A DNA stretch of 6,511 nucleotides from an uncultured Eubacterium sp. (GTDB taxonomy: Bacteria; Bacillota; Clostridia; Oscillospirales; Acutalibacteraceae), in the NCBI GenBank assembly GCA_945980015.1, contig CAMFQI010000074.1:1-6511 (forward strand), written 5' to 3'. This document shows, piece by piece, positions 1 to 6,248 of this stretch (position 1 is the first letter of the stretch; every line of letters starts with the position of its first letter). A program made the position numbers and the translations under genes. Below the pieces are notes generated by a model. The model searched no databases, was not told the origin of the DNA, and worked only from the letters and a program-made list of their open reading frames with translations.

Positions 1-307
<307 letters not shown>

Positions 308-318
308 TTACCTCTCAA

Positions 319-1668
319 TTAATCAAGGAAGCCTTTATAATGACGCATCATCATTTGTGATTCTAACTGACGAACAGTTTCAAGTGCTACGCCAACCAAA
401 ATGATAAGCGATGTACCGCCCATTGTGATTGACATACCGCCGTCGGTACCCGACTCTGTAAGCGGCTTGATAGCAGCGTCACAAATAAGTGAGTATACAA
501 TCGGGAACAAAGCAACAACCGAAATCATAAGAGCACCAATCAAGGTAAGTCTTGATATAATTCTCAAAATGTAGTCAGATGTCGGTCTGCCCGGTCTGAT
601 ACCCGGAATTACGCCGTTATTTTTACGAAGATTGTTTGCCATTTCTATCGGATTGTACTGAATTGTACTGTAGAAATAAGCGAAGAAAATAATGAGAACG
701 AAGTACATTCCTGCATACCACCAGGAGTCACTCTGGAAAGCGTTGAAGAACTTCTCCCAGAATGTGCCCTCATACTTACTGCTTGAAAGGAACATCTGAA
801 CAGTTCCCGGAAGAGAAAGTATTGAGGAAGCGAAGATGATAGGAAGTACGCCCGACATATTAACCTTAATAGGCATATGTGTTGACTGACCGCCGTACAT
901 CTTTCTGCCTACAACACGCTTTGCGTATTGGATAGGAAGTCTTCTTTCTGCATTATCGAGCAGTACAATGTATGCAATCATAAGTACGAATACTACGCAT
1001 ACTACAGGAACAAGAACCTTATAAACTGTTCTGCCTGTTGAAATGTACTGGAATAACTGCTTGATGATGGTCGGGAAACGGGATGCGATACCTGCAAAGA
1101 GGATAATCGAAATACCGTTGCCGATACCCTGAATAGAAATCTGTTCACCAAGCCACATAATTACGGCTGTGCCGGCAGTAAGAACGGCAATGATAACTAC
1201 TGCCTGGAATACTGCGTCGAAGCCTGTGTATGCCATACCGTTAGCGTCAGTTGCAAGATAGCCCTGAGCACGAAGGTAGAAGAAGTATGCAAGAGATTGG
1301 AGCAAGCCGAGTGCGACTGTCAAAAATCTTGTAATTGCAGTAATCTTCTTTCTGCCTTCCTCGCCTTCCTTTTGGAGATTTTCCAAAGCAGGAATAGCGA
1401 CTGCCAACAGCTGCATAATGATTGACGAGTTGATGTACGGGGTGATTGACATAGCGAAGATAGTTCCGTATGTGAATGCACTACCTGTCATCAAGCTCAG
1501 ATAAGTCATAATTGTGTTACCCTTACCTACGTTAATTTCGTCAACGATGTTAACGAACGGTACAGGAATAACAGAACCGATTCTGAAAACCAAAATTATA
1601 AAAGCAGTGAATAAAAGCTTCTTTCTTATATCAGCGGCCTTAAATGCGTTAATGATGGTTTTAATCAT
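319..1668 (-). CDS. secY: Preprotein translocase subunit SecY
   Basis: SecY is the protein-conducting channel of the SecYEG translocon in the cytoplasmic membrane. It accepts nascent chains from ribosomes and preproteins driven by SecA. The 449 residues fit the family length and contain about ten hydrophobic segments, near 18-38, 67-95, 115-133, 152-174, 183-200, 216-237, 269-292, 317-335, 371-395 and 414-430. The plug region lies at about 60-75. GIGNGISIILFAGI (181-194) marks TM5. The cytosolic loop RRLPIQYAKRVVGRK (242-256) precedes TM7, and PGIRPG (355-360) places R358 where E. coli has the functionally important R357. The C-terminus ends in the typical YKGFL. The ATG directly abuts the TAA of rplO (TAAATG, no gap), and its binding site GGAGG (1677-1681) lies inside the last rplO codons, so translation is probably coupled to rplO. 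The frame is intact. Confidence 0.98.
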   Translation of the reverse strand: MIKTIINAFKAADIRKKLLFTAFIILVFRIGSVIPVPFVNIVDEINVGKGNTIMTYLSLMTGSAFTYGTIFAMSITPYINSSIIMQLLAVAIPALENLQKEGEEGRKKITAITRFLTVALGLLQSLAYFFYLRAQGYLATDANGMAYTGFDAVFQAVVIIAVLTAGTAVIMWLGEQISIQGIGNGISIILFAGIASRFPTIIKQLFQYISTGRTVYKVLVPVVCVVFVLMIAYIVLLDNAERRLPIQYAKRVVGRKMYGGQSTHMPIKVNMSGVLPIIFASSILSLPGTVQMFLSSSKYEGTFWEKFFNAFQSDSWWYAGMYFVLIIFFAYFYSTIQYNPIEMANNLRKNNGVIPGIRPGRPTSDYILRIISRLTLIGALMISVVALFPIVYSLICDAAIKPLTESGTDGGMSITMGGTSLIILVGVALETVRQLESQMMMRHYKGFLD

Positions 1669-2112
1669 TTACTGCACCTCCACTGTACCGCCTGCTGCTT
1701 CAATCTTTGATTTAGCTGACTCACTTACAGCATCAACCTTAACTGTTAATGCTTTTGTGAGATCACCCTTTCCGAGAACCTTGATACCGTCGAGAGTCTT
1801 CTTGATTAAGCCGCTCTCGATAAGGCTCTGCGCATCTACTGTTGCACCTGCTTCAAACTTCTTCTCGAGGTCCGAAACATTAACAATAGCATACTCGGTT
1901 GCGAAGATGTTGTTGAAGCCTCTCTTCGGAACACGTCTTTGAAGCGGCATCTGACCACCCTCAAAGCCTGCACGTCTGCTATAGCCTGAACGAGCCTTTT
2001 GACCCTTGTGACCCTTACCGGCAGTCTTGCCTTGACCTGAGCCTGCGCCTCGGCCGATTCTCTTTACTGCCTTTTTTGAGCCTTCAGCAGGAGAAAGTTC
2101 ATGTAATTTCAT
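1669..2112 (-). CDS. rplO: Large-subunit ribosomal protein uL15
   Basis: L15 is a late-assembling 50S protein whose long basic N-terminal extension threads into 23S rRNA. The 147 residues match the usual size. The N-terminal part (about 10-68) is rich in Gly, Lys and Arg, with the family pattern [22 protein letters not shown] (17-38), then [18 protein letters not shown] (49-66). The C-terminal half is the globular domain. The start is ATG at 2112 with AAGGAGG 8 nt upstream. The TAA of rpmD forms the first bases of that binding site (TAAGGAGG). The gene ends directly at the ATG of secY, and its last sense codons (GTG GAG GTG CAG) double as the secY ribosome binding site. Confidence 0.98.
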   Translation of the reverse strand: MKLHELSPAEGSKKAVKRIGRGAGSGQGKTAGKGHKGQKARSGYSRRAGFEGGQMPLQRRVPKRGFNNIFATEYAIVNVSDLEKKFEAGATVDAQSLIESGLIKKTLDGIKVLGKGDLTKALTVKVDAVSESAKSKIEAAGGTVEVQ

Positions 2113-2125
2113 CTGAGCGCCCTCC

Positions 2126-2302
2126 TTATTCTACGATAGTTACAAGGTGAGAAATCTTTGCGATTTTACCCTGTGTCTGTACATTATCAGGTTGTTCTGT
2201 AATGTTGCCGATTTTACGAAGGCCAAGTGAATGAGCTGTTGCGATTTGATCTTTCTTGCAGCCGATTAAGCTCTTTGTAAGCTGAATTTTAATAGTTGCC
2301 AT
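2126..2302 (-). CDS. rpmD: Large-subunit ribosomal protein uL30
   Basis: L30 is a small single-domain 50S protein. The protein reads [15 protein letters not shown]... and is 58 residues long, the normal bacterial size, with the family pattern K-SLIG-KK (about 11-18) and HSLGLRKIG (24-32). A longer reading from a TTG codon at 2308 (adding two residues) is possible by frame only. The binding site AAGGGGG (2312-2318) would then be 3 nt from the start, against 9 nt from the ATG at 2302, so the ATG is chosen. The rpsE stop codon overlaps this binding site. The gene lies between rpsE and rplO, as in most bacteria. Confidence 0.96.
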   Translation of the reverse strand: MATIKIQLTKSLIGCKKDQIATAHSLGLRKIGNITEQPDNVQTQGKIAKISHLVTIVE

Positions 2303-2311
2303 AATCAAATT

Positions 2312-2318
2312 CCCCCTT
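2312..2318 (-). promoter_or_regulatory. Ribosome binding site that fixes the rpmD start
   Basis: On the minus strand the sequence is AAGGGGG, one mismatch from AAGGAGG. It is 9 nt from the ATG at 2302 and only 3 nt from the in-frame TTG at 2308, which argues for the ATG. Its two A bases belong to the TAA stop codon of rpsE. Confidence 0.8.
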
Positions 2319-2820
2319 AACCTACGATTTCCTTAACGCTCTTGCCACGAACAGCAGCTACTTCGTCAGCAGTTCTGAGCTGTGCAAGACCGTTGATTGT
2401 AGCTCTAACTACATTACATGGGTTATTTGAGCGAATCGCCTTTGTACGGATGTCCTTAATGCCGACTGTTTCAACAACGGCACGAACAGGTCCGCCGGCG
2501 ATAACTCCGGTACCCTTTGGAGCCGGCATAAGCAATACCTCGCCTGCGCCGAACTTACCCTTAACCTCGTGAGGAATTGTTGTTCCTCTGAGTGATACCT
2601 TAATGATATTTTTCTTTGCATCTTCGATACCCTTGCGAATTGCATCAGGAACTTCGCCTGACTTACCGATACCAAAGCCTACAAGTCCGTTACCGTCGCC
2701 TACTACTACGAGAGCTGCAAATTTGAAAATTCTACCGCCCTTAACTGTCTTAGATACACGATTGATGGTAACTACTCTTTCTTCAAGCTCCATTGAAGAT
2801 ACATCAATTTTATTTGCCAT
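2317..2820 (-). CDS. rpsE: Small-subunit ribosomal protein uS5
   Basis: S5 is a 30S protein that contributes to decoding accuracy and to unwinding of mRNA at the entry channel. It is 167 residues long, the same as E. coli S5. The N-terminal double-stranded-RNA-binding fold carries [12 protein letters not shown] (19-30), the loop where spectinomycin-resistance changes occur in other species, and [21 protein letters not shown] (41-61). The C-terminal domain includes [17 protein letters not shown] (99-115) and [11 protein letters not shown] (131-141). No resistance-type deletion is apparent in the loop. The start is ATG at 2820, 9 nt after the GGGAG of a purine-rich GGAAGGGAG. It follows rplR by 18 nt and rpmD follows it by 14 nt. 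Confidence 0.98.
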   Translation of the reverse strand: MANKIDVSSMELEERVVTINRVSKTVKGGRIFKFAALVVVGDGNGLVGFGIGKSGEVPDAIRKGIEDAKKNIIKVSLRGTTIPHEVKGKFGAGEVLLMPAPKGTGVIAGGPVRAVVETVGIKDIRTKAIRSNNPCNVVRATINGLAQLRTADEVAAVRGKSVKEIVG

Positions 2821-2838
2821 AACAATTAACTCCCTTCC

Positions 2839-3198
2839 TTAGAACTCAAGTCCGCCCTCACGAGCACCGTCAGCCAATGCCTGAACTCTGCCGTGATATA
2901 CGTAACCGCCACGGTCGAATACACATTCCTTAATGCCCTTCTCTGTGGCTCTTTCTGCTAATTTTTTACCAACAGCCTTAGCTGCTTCAACGTTGCCGCC
3001 GTACTGAGCAAAGTCCTTCTCAACAGATGACGCCTGTGCAAGTGTTACACCTGCAACGTCGTCGATAAGCTGAGCATAGATATTGCTAAGGGAGCGATAT
3101 ACGTTGAGTCTTGGACATTCAGCAGTACCGCTGATCTTACCGCGTACACGTACGTGACGCTTCTTTCTTGCGATGTTAGAATCTTGTCTTGAAACCAT
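2839..3198 (-). CDS. rplR: Large-subunit ribosomal protein uL18
   Basis: L18 binds 5S rRNA and, with L5, anchors it in the central protuberance of the 50S subunit. The 119 residues are typical. A very basic N-terminus (R11-R19, [13 protein letters not shown]) is followed by the family core [19 protein letters not shown] (29-47), then [26 protein letters not shown] (94-119), the conserved C-terminal 5S rRNA-binding region. The start is ATG at 3198 with AAGGAG 9 nt upstream. It sits 18 nt after rplF and 18 nt before rpsE. No anomalies are seen. Confidence 0.98.
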   Translation of the reverse strand: MVSRQDSNIARKKRHVRVRGKISGTAECPRLNVYRSLSNIYAQLIDDVAGVTLAQASSVEKDFAQYGGNVEAAKAVGKKLAERATEKGIKECVFDRGGYVYHGRVQALADGAREGGLEF

Positions 3199-3216
3199 TG
3201 TAATTCACTCCTTCCT

Positions 3217-3759
3217 TTATTTCTTACCTGCTTTGCCTTCTTTACGGCGAATAGTCTCATATGAGTACTTAATGCCCTTGCCCTTATATGGCTCCGGCGG
3301 TCTCTTTTCACGAACCTGTGCCGCAAACTGACCGACGCTCTGCTTGTCTGCACCGCTGATTACGATTGCATTAGCATTCGGACATTCAACCTTAACTCCA
3401 TCGGGAGCTTCCATAATAACCTGGTGTGAGAAGCCGAGGTTCATTGTAAGAGTATTGCCTGAAGCAGAAACTCTGTAACCAACACCGTTTACTTCAAGGT
3501 TCTTCTTGAAGCCTTCTGTAACACCTTTAACCATATTTGCGATAAGTGCTCTGTACAAGCCGTGCATAGCTCTGTGCTCCTTATCGTCAGATGGTCTTTG
3601 AAGAGTAATCTCGCTGCCCTCAATTGTAACTGTGATGTCTTTGTTTACATCCTGAGTAAGAGTACCGTTTGGTCCCTTAACGGTTACAGTGTTTGCGTCG
3701 TCAACTGATACCTCGACGCCGGCAGGAATTACGATTGGCTTTAAACCGATACGTGACAT
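3217..3759 (-). CDS. rplF: Large-subunit ribosomal protein uL6
   Basis: L6 lies near the sarcin-ricin loop and the factor-binding site of the 50S subunit. It is 180 residues long, as expected, and built of two similar domains (about 1-82 and 83-180). Family marks are MSRIGLKPIVIPAGV at the start, LYRALIANMVKGVTEGF (68-84) at the domain junction, NGVGYR (91-96), and PEPYKGKGI (155-163), the bacterial L6 signature, with a basic tail. The start is ATG at 3759 with AAGGAGG about 10 nt upstream. The TAA of rpsH supplies the first bases of that binding site. The gene is followed by rplR after 18 nt. Confidence 0.98.
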   Translation of the reverse strand: MSRIGLKPIVIPAGVEVSVDDANTVTVKGPNGTLTQDVNKDITVTIEGSEITLQRPSDDKEHRAMHGLYRALIANMVKGVTEGFKKNLEVNGVGYRVSASGNTLTMNLGFSHQVIMEAPDGVKVECPNANAIVISGADKQSVGQFAAQVREKRPPEPYKGKGIKYSYETIRRKEGKAGKK

Positions 3760-3774
3760 CCTAACTGCACCTCC

Positions 3775-4173
3775 TTACCAAACGAACGCAAGAACTTCGC
3801 CGCCTACATTTTGCTTGCGAGCTTCTCTGTCTGTCATTATACCTTTTGATGTAGAAACAATTGCGATACCGAGGCCTTTCATTACCTTTGGCATATCCTC
3901 TACGTTTGAGTAAATTCTAAGACCCGGCTTAGATACTCTGCGAAGACCGGTAATAACCTGTGCCTTATTCTCGCCGTACTTAAGTGTTACACGGATAACA
4001 CCCTGTTTCTCGTCTTCAATAACCTTATATGATGCGATATAGCCTTCATCAAGAAGAATCTGAGCGATTGCCTTCTTCATATTTGATGCAGGAATATCTA
4101 CTGTTTCGTGTTTTGCTGAGTTCGCGTTACGAATTCTTGTAAGCATATCAGCGATTGGGTCTGTAATATGCAT
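3775..4173 (-). CDS. rpsH: Small-subunit ribosomal protein uS8
   Basis: S8 is a primary 16S rRNA-binding protein that nucleates the central/platform region of the 30S subunit. In E. coli it is also the translational repressor of the spc operon, binding mRNA near the start of rplE; that function is not established for Clostridia. The 132 residues begin [17 protein letters not shown] and end GGEVLAFVW. They contain the S8 signature [18 protein letters not shown] (103-120) with S107 and T108, which contact rRNA in this family. The start is ATG at 4173, with AAGGAGG 8 nt upstream. The 36-nt gap after rpsZ is the second longest in the window and shows no evident structure. Confidence 0.98.
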   Translation of the reverse strand: MHITDPIADMLTRIRNANSAKHETVDIPASNMKKAIAQILLDEGYIASYKVIEDEKQGVIRVTLKYGENKAQVITGLRRVSKPGLRIYSNVEDMPKVMKGLGIAIVSTSKGIMTDREARKQNVGGEVLAFVW

Positions 4174-4209
4174 TGATATTTCCTCCTTATAAATTTAGCA
4201 ATTCTCGAT

Positions 4210-4395
4210 TTACCAAGATGATTTCTTTACGCCGGGAATCTCGCCCTTGTGAGCGAGCTCTCTGAAGCATACACGGCATACGCCATACTTACGAAGATAA
4301 GCATGAGGTCTACCGCAGATTTTACATCTGTTGTAAGCTCTTGTTGAGAACTTAGCAGGCTTTTGCTGCTTTACTTTCATTGATGTCTTTGCCAC
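4210..4395 (-). CDS. rpsZ: Small-subunit ribosomal protein uS14, zinc-binding (type Z) form
   Basis: S14 is a late-assembling protein of the 30S head. This is the short form of 61 residues, with a CxxC-x12-CxxC zinc site (C24, C27, C40, C43) in [26 protein letters not shown]. The long zinc-free form of E. coli has about 100 residues and lacks the cysteines. The start codon is GTG at 4395, decoding [10 protein letters not shown]. It is supported by AAGGAGG 7 nt upstream and by the family's usual N-terminus MAK-SM. The next in-frame ATG (4380) has no binding site at a fitting distance. The gene is also called rpsN type Z. It follows rplE by 12 nt. In some Firmicutes a zinc-free duplicate replaces this protein under zinc shortage; none is in this window. 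Confidence 0.97.
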   Translation of the reverse strand: MAKTSMKVKQQKPAKFSTRAYNRCKICGRPHAYLRKYGVCRVCFRELAHKGEIPGVKKSSW

Positions 4396-4402
4396 GATAA
4401 TC

Positions 4403-4409
4403 CCTCCTT
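4403..4409 (-). promoter_or_regulatory. Ribosome binding site supporting the GTG start of rpsZ
   Basis: A perfect AAGGAGG lies 7 nt before the GTG at 4395. The two A bases are part of the TAA stop of rplE (TAAGGAGG), so a ribosome ending L5 stops on the binding site for S14. Confidence 0.85.
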
Positions 4410-4950
4410 ACTCTGAGAACGGAGCGCCCATAAGCTTGAGCAACTCTCTTGCTTCTTCATCTGTGTTTGCTGTGGTAACCATAATGATATCCATACCACG
4501 AACCTTGTCAATCTTGTCATAATCGATTTCAGGGAAAATCAACTGCTCCTTGATACCCATTGCGTAGTTACCGCGACCGTCGAAGGAATTCGGATTAATT
4601 CCACGGAAGTCACGAACTCTCGGGAGAGCGAGATTGAAGAATCTGTCAAGAAATTCATACATTCTCTCACCGCGAAGCGTAACCTTTACGCCGATTGGCA
4701 TACCCTCACGAAGCTTGAAGTTAGCAACTGATTTCTTTGCCTTACATACGATTGGTTTCTGACCTGTAATTTGAGTTAAGTCGTTAACGATTGCGTCAAC
4801 AACCTTTGCATTTTCACGAGCCTCGCCGCAACCAACATTGATTACAATCTTGTCAAGCTTTGGGATTTGCATAACAGATTTGTATTCGAATTTCTTCATC
4901 AACGCAGGTGCTACTTCTGACTTGTAAAGTTCTTTAAGTCTTGCTGCCAT
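4408..4950 (-). CDS. rplE: Large-subunit ribosomal protein uL5
   Basis: L5 binds 5S rRNA together with L18 and forms part of the central protuberance, contacting the small subunit and P-site tRNA. The 180 residues match the family (about 178-180). Seen in order are the N-terminal helix [19 protein letters not shown] (3-21), [12 protein letters not shown] (29-40), [30 protein letters not shown] (58-87), which covers the family signature, [21 protein letters not shown] (109-129), and [20 protein letters not shown] (152-171). C41 stands where many homologues have a small aliphatic residue. The start is ATG at 4950 with GGAGG 9 nt upstream. It lies 19 nt after rplX. In E. coli the S8 repressor site is at this rplX/rplE junction; no comparable hairpin was evident here by eye. 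Confidence 0.98.
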   Translation of the reverse strand: MAARLKELYKSEVAPALMKKFEYKSVMQIPKLDKIVINVGCGEARENAKVVDAIVNDLTQITGQKPIVCKAKKSVANFKLREGMPIGVKVTLRGERMYEFLDRFFNLALPRVRDFRGINPNSFDGRGNYAMGIKEQLIFPEIDYDKIDKVRGMDIIMVTTANTDEEARELLKLMGAPFSE

Positions 4951-4969
4951 TTGTTATGTCCTCCCTTTC

Positions 4970-5281
4970 TTAAAACTCGTGTCCGCAGTCCTTGTTCTTA
5001 CAAACACGGATGCCGCCCTTTTTGTGACCTACTCTTGTAGCTTCCTTACACTTAGGGCAAACTAACTGTACCTTTGATGCGTAGAGTGCAGATTCAACCT
5101 GTACAAGACCGCCTGTCTCACCCATTTTTGTAGGCTTAACATGCTTTGTAACAACGTTAACGCCCTTAACGATAACCTTGTTCTCTGATGGACTTACAGC
5201 GATTACTTCACCCTGAACGCCCTTTGACTTACCGGAAAGAACCTGTACGGTATCACCGGTCTTAACAAACATTTTCTTCAT
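4970..5281 (-). CDS. rplX: Large-subunit ribosomal protein uL24, with C-terminal cysteine knuckles
   Basis: L24 is an early 50S assembly protein that binds the 5' domain of 23S rRNA and sits near the peptide exit tunnel. The 103 residues start with the KOW motif region, KTGDTVQVLSGKSKGVQGEV (7-26), followed by KGVNVVTKHVKP (39-50) and GGLVQVESALYASKVQLVCPKC (57-78). The C-terminus carries four cysteines, C75-x2-C78 and C94-x4-C99, a probable zinc-binding site. Many bacterial L24 proteins have such a pair of knuckles, usually with CxxC in both; the second here has two extra residues. The start is ATG at 5281, with GGAGG 9 nt upstream; a second ATG at codon 4 fits the binding site less well. 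It lies 15 nt after rplN. Confidence 0.98.
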   Translation of the reverse strand: MKKMFVKTGDTVQVLSGKSKGVQGEVIAVSPSENKVIVKGVNVVTKHVKPTKMGETGGLVQVESALYASKVQLVCPKCKEATRVGHKKGGIRVCKNKDCGHEF

Positions 5282-5296
5282 TATTTCGCACCTCCA

Positions 5297-5665
5297 TTAA
5301 AGTACTTCCGGAGCAAGTGACAAAATCTTCATGAAATCCTTCTCACGAAGCTCTCTTGCTACGGGGCCAAAAATACGGGTGCCTTTAGGAGTCTTATCCT
5401 CCTTAATAATTACGGCAGCATTTTCGTCGAAACGAATATACTGTCCATCATCACGACGTACACCTTTAGTTGTACGAACGATGACTGCTTTAACAACATC
5501 GCCTTTCTTAACGATACCACCCGGTGCAGCTTTCTTTACAGAAGCTACGATAACATCGCCGATATTGGCATATCTTCTGCCTGAACCGCCGAGTACACGA
5601 ATACAAAGAATTTCCTTTGCGCCTGTGTTGTCGGCAACCTTCAAACGACTTTCCTGTTGTATCAC
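5297..5665 (-). CDS. rplN: Large-subunit ribosomal protein uL14
   Basis: L14 is a compact 50S protein at the subunit interface (bridge B8), near the site where the silencing factor RsfS binds. The start is GTG at 5665, giving [18 protein letters not shown] and exactly 122 residues, the standard bacterial length. AAGGAGG lies 8 nt upstream. A longer frame from a GTG at 5698 would add 11 non-conserved residues and would run through the binding site, so it is rejected. Conserved stretches are [26 protein letters not shown] (21-46) and [20 protein letters not shown] (55-74), the L14 signature region, then [13 protein letters not shown] (95-107). It follows a 107-nt gap after rpsQ, so it is probably the first gene of the spc unit. 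Confidence 0.97.
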   Translation of the reverse strand: MIQQESRLKVADNTGAKEILCIRVLGGSGRRYANIGDVIVASVKKAAPGGIVKKGDVVKAVIVRTTKGVRRDDGQYIRFDENAAVIIKEDKTPKGTRIFGPVARELREKDFMKILSLAPEVL

Positions 5666-5673
5666 AGTGTTTA

Positions 5674-5680
5674 CCTCCTT
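5674..5680 (-). promoter_or_regulatory. Ribosome binding site that fixes the rplN start
   Basis: A perfect AAGGAGG lies 8 nt before the GTG at 5665. It falls inside the frame of the longer reading from 5698, which is why that longer reading is discarded. Confidence 0.88.
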
Positions 5681-5683
5681 CGT

Positions 5684-5714
5684 ACTGCAAAATAACACTT
5701 TGCTAAGTTGCAGT
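5684..5714 (-). repeat. Inverted repeat (candidate stem-loop) in the rplN leader
   Basis: On the minus strand, ACTGCAA (5708-5714) is a perfect 7-bp inverted match to TTGCAGT (5684-5690), separated by 17 nt. Directly after the first arm, CTTAGCAAAG could fold into a small 3-bp hairpin within the loop. The second arm ends 3 nt before the AAGGAGG of rplN. A stem so close to the binding site could affect translation. The stem is short, contains four A-T pairs, and may be chance in an AT-rich stretch. Confidence 0.4.
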
Positions 5715-5733
5715 TATTATTTTATTGACTAAA

Positions 5734-5763
5734 TTAATAGACTTTATTTCTCAAAGCTGTAAT
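5734..5763 (-). promoter_or_regulatory. Weak candidate promoter ahead of rplN
   Basis: On the minus strand, ATTACA (5758-5763, 4 of 6 matches to TTGACA) is separated by 18 nt from TATTAA (5734-5739, 4 of 6 to TATAAT). An alternative -35 is TTGAGA (5749-5754, 5 of 6), but the best hexamer near it, TTTAGT (5728-5733), is only 15 nt away. Neither pair is convincing alone. It is listed because the position matches the spc promoter of E. coli. Confidence 0.2.
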
Positions 5764-5772
5764 TCGTAATGA

Positions 5773-6027
5773 TTACTTAGCCTTTTCGATGATTTCAACA
5801 ACACGCCAATTCTTATCCTTGCTCATAGGACGACATTCCATAATCTGAACCTTATCGCCTACGCCGCATTCGTTATTCTCGTCGTGTGCCTTATACTTAA
5901 CAGACTTATCAACGATCTTATTGTAAAGAGGGTGCTTAACTCTGTCCTTGATTGTTACAACAACTGTCTTGTCCATCTTGTCGGATGTAACAATACCTAC
6001 TCTTGTTTTTCTGAGGTTTCTATCCAT
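5773..6027 (-). CDS. rpsQ: Small-subunit ribosomal protein uS17
   Basis: S17 is a primary 16S rRNA-binding protein of the 30S body with an OB fold. The 84 residues match the family. The start [21 protein letters not shown] (4-24) and [11 protein letters not shown] (29-39) are typical. [24 protein letters not shown] (57-80) covers the S17 signature. The start is ATG at 6027 with AAGGAGG 9 nt upstream. It follows rpmC by 17 nt and is probably the last gene of the S10 part; the 107-nt gap to rplN follows. Confidence 0.98.
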   Translation of the reverse strand: MDRNLRKTRVGIVTSDKMDKTVVVTIKDRVKHPLYNKIVDKSVKYKAHDENNECGVGDKVQIMECRPMSKDKNWRVVEIIEKAK

Positions 6028-6044
6028 AATCAGTTACCTCCTTT

Positions 6045-6248
6045 TTAGGAATTTGCATTTTCAAGCTCGATAGCTCTCTCAACTGTCTTGATACGAGCGA
6101 TATCTTTCTTGACTGCTTTAATTCTCATAGGGTTTTCGAGCTGATTGATAGCCTGCTGGAAATGAAGATTGAAAAGCTCTTCCTTAAGCTCTGCTAACTT
6201 CTTTGCTCTTTCATCTGCTGAAAGTGCTCTGATTTCTGATGCTTTCAT
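6045..6248 (-). CDS. rpmC: Large-subunit ribosomal protein uL29
   Basis: L29 is a small helical 50S protein at the peptide tunnel exit, where it takes part in docking trigger factor and SRP. The 67 residues are the expected size and read as two long helices, roughly 12-36 and 40-62. The family marks are [20 protein letters not shown] (21-40) and [13 protein letters not shown] (44-56). The ATG overlaps the rplP stop codon by one base (TAATG). The binding site GGGAGG (6258-6263) lies within the rplP coding end, 9 nt upstream, so translation is probably coupled to L16. Confidence 0.98.
   Translation of the reverse strand: MKASEIRALSADERAKKLAELKEELFNLHFQQAINQLENPMRIKAVKKDIARIKTVERAIELENANS

Larger units (their letters stand above)
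5666..5772 (-). promoter_or_regulatory. AT-rich gap between rpsQ and rplN; possible spc promoter/leader region
   Basis: This is the longest non-coding stretch of the window; the other junctions range from a 1-nt overlap to 36 nt. It sits at the junction that in E. coli separates the S10 operon from the spc operon and holds the spc promoter. It contains an AT-rich half (about 5716-5772), then an inverted repeat (5684-5714), then the rplN ribosome binding site. No U-run follows the repeat, so it does not read as an intrinsic terminator. A role as promoter or leader is inferred from position and composition. Confidence 0.4.

Noticed and set aside
1671..1681. The 11-mer GGAGGTGCAGT occurs upstream of both secY and rplF
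   Set aside because: Most of it is the Shine-Dalgarno sequence itself. The remaining shared bases are few and probably chance; no further similarity extends on either side.
1514..1942. 142-codon plus-strand open frame
   Set aside because: It lies opposite the secY/rplO junction, shows no recognisable domain, and has no sign of being coding; both minus-strand genes are certain. It is a shadow frame.
2303..2308. TTG start of rpmD two codons upstream
   Set aside because: The binding site would be 3 nt away and the resulting protein would start MIMATIK, unlike usual L30; the ATG at 2302 fits both spacing and family.
2409..2675. 88-codon minus-strand frame inside rpsE
   Set aside because: It is an out-of-frame reading within a complete, well-conserved S5 gene.
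4940..4985. E. coli-like S8 repressor site at the rplX/rplE junction
   Set aside because: The 19-nt gap and nearby bases show no clear hairpin resembling the 16S S8-binding helix. A proper search with a covariance model was not possible.
5684..5714. Inverted repeat as an intrinsic terminator after rpsQ
   Set aside because: The stem is only 7 bp with four A-T pairs, the loop is 17 nt, and no T-run follows on the minus strand; the rplN binding site follows instead.
5331..5732. 133-codon plus-strand open frame opposite rplN
   Set aside because: It mirrors the L14 coding sequence and its leader, has no recognisable family, and no good binding site. It is a shadow frame.
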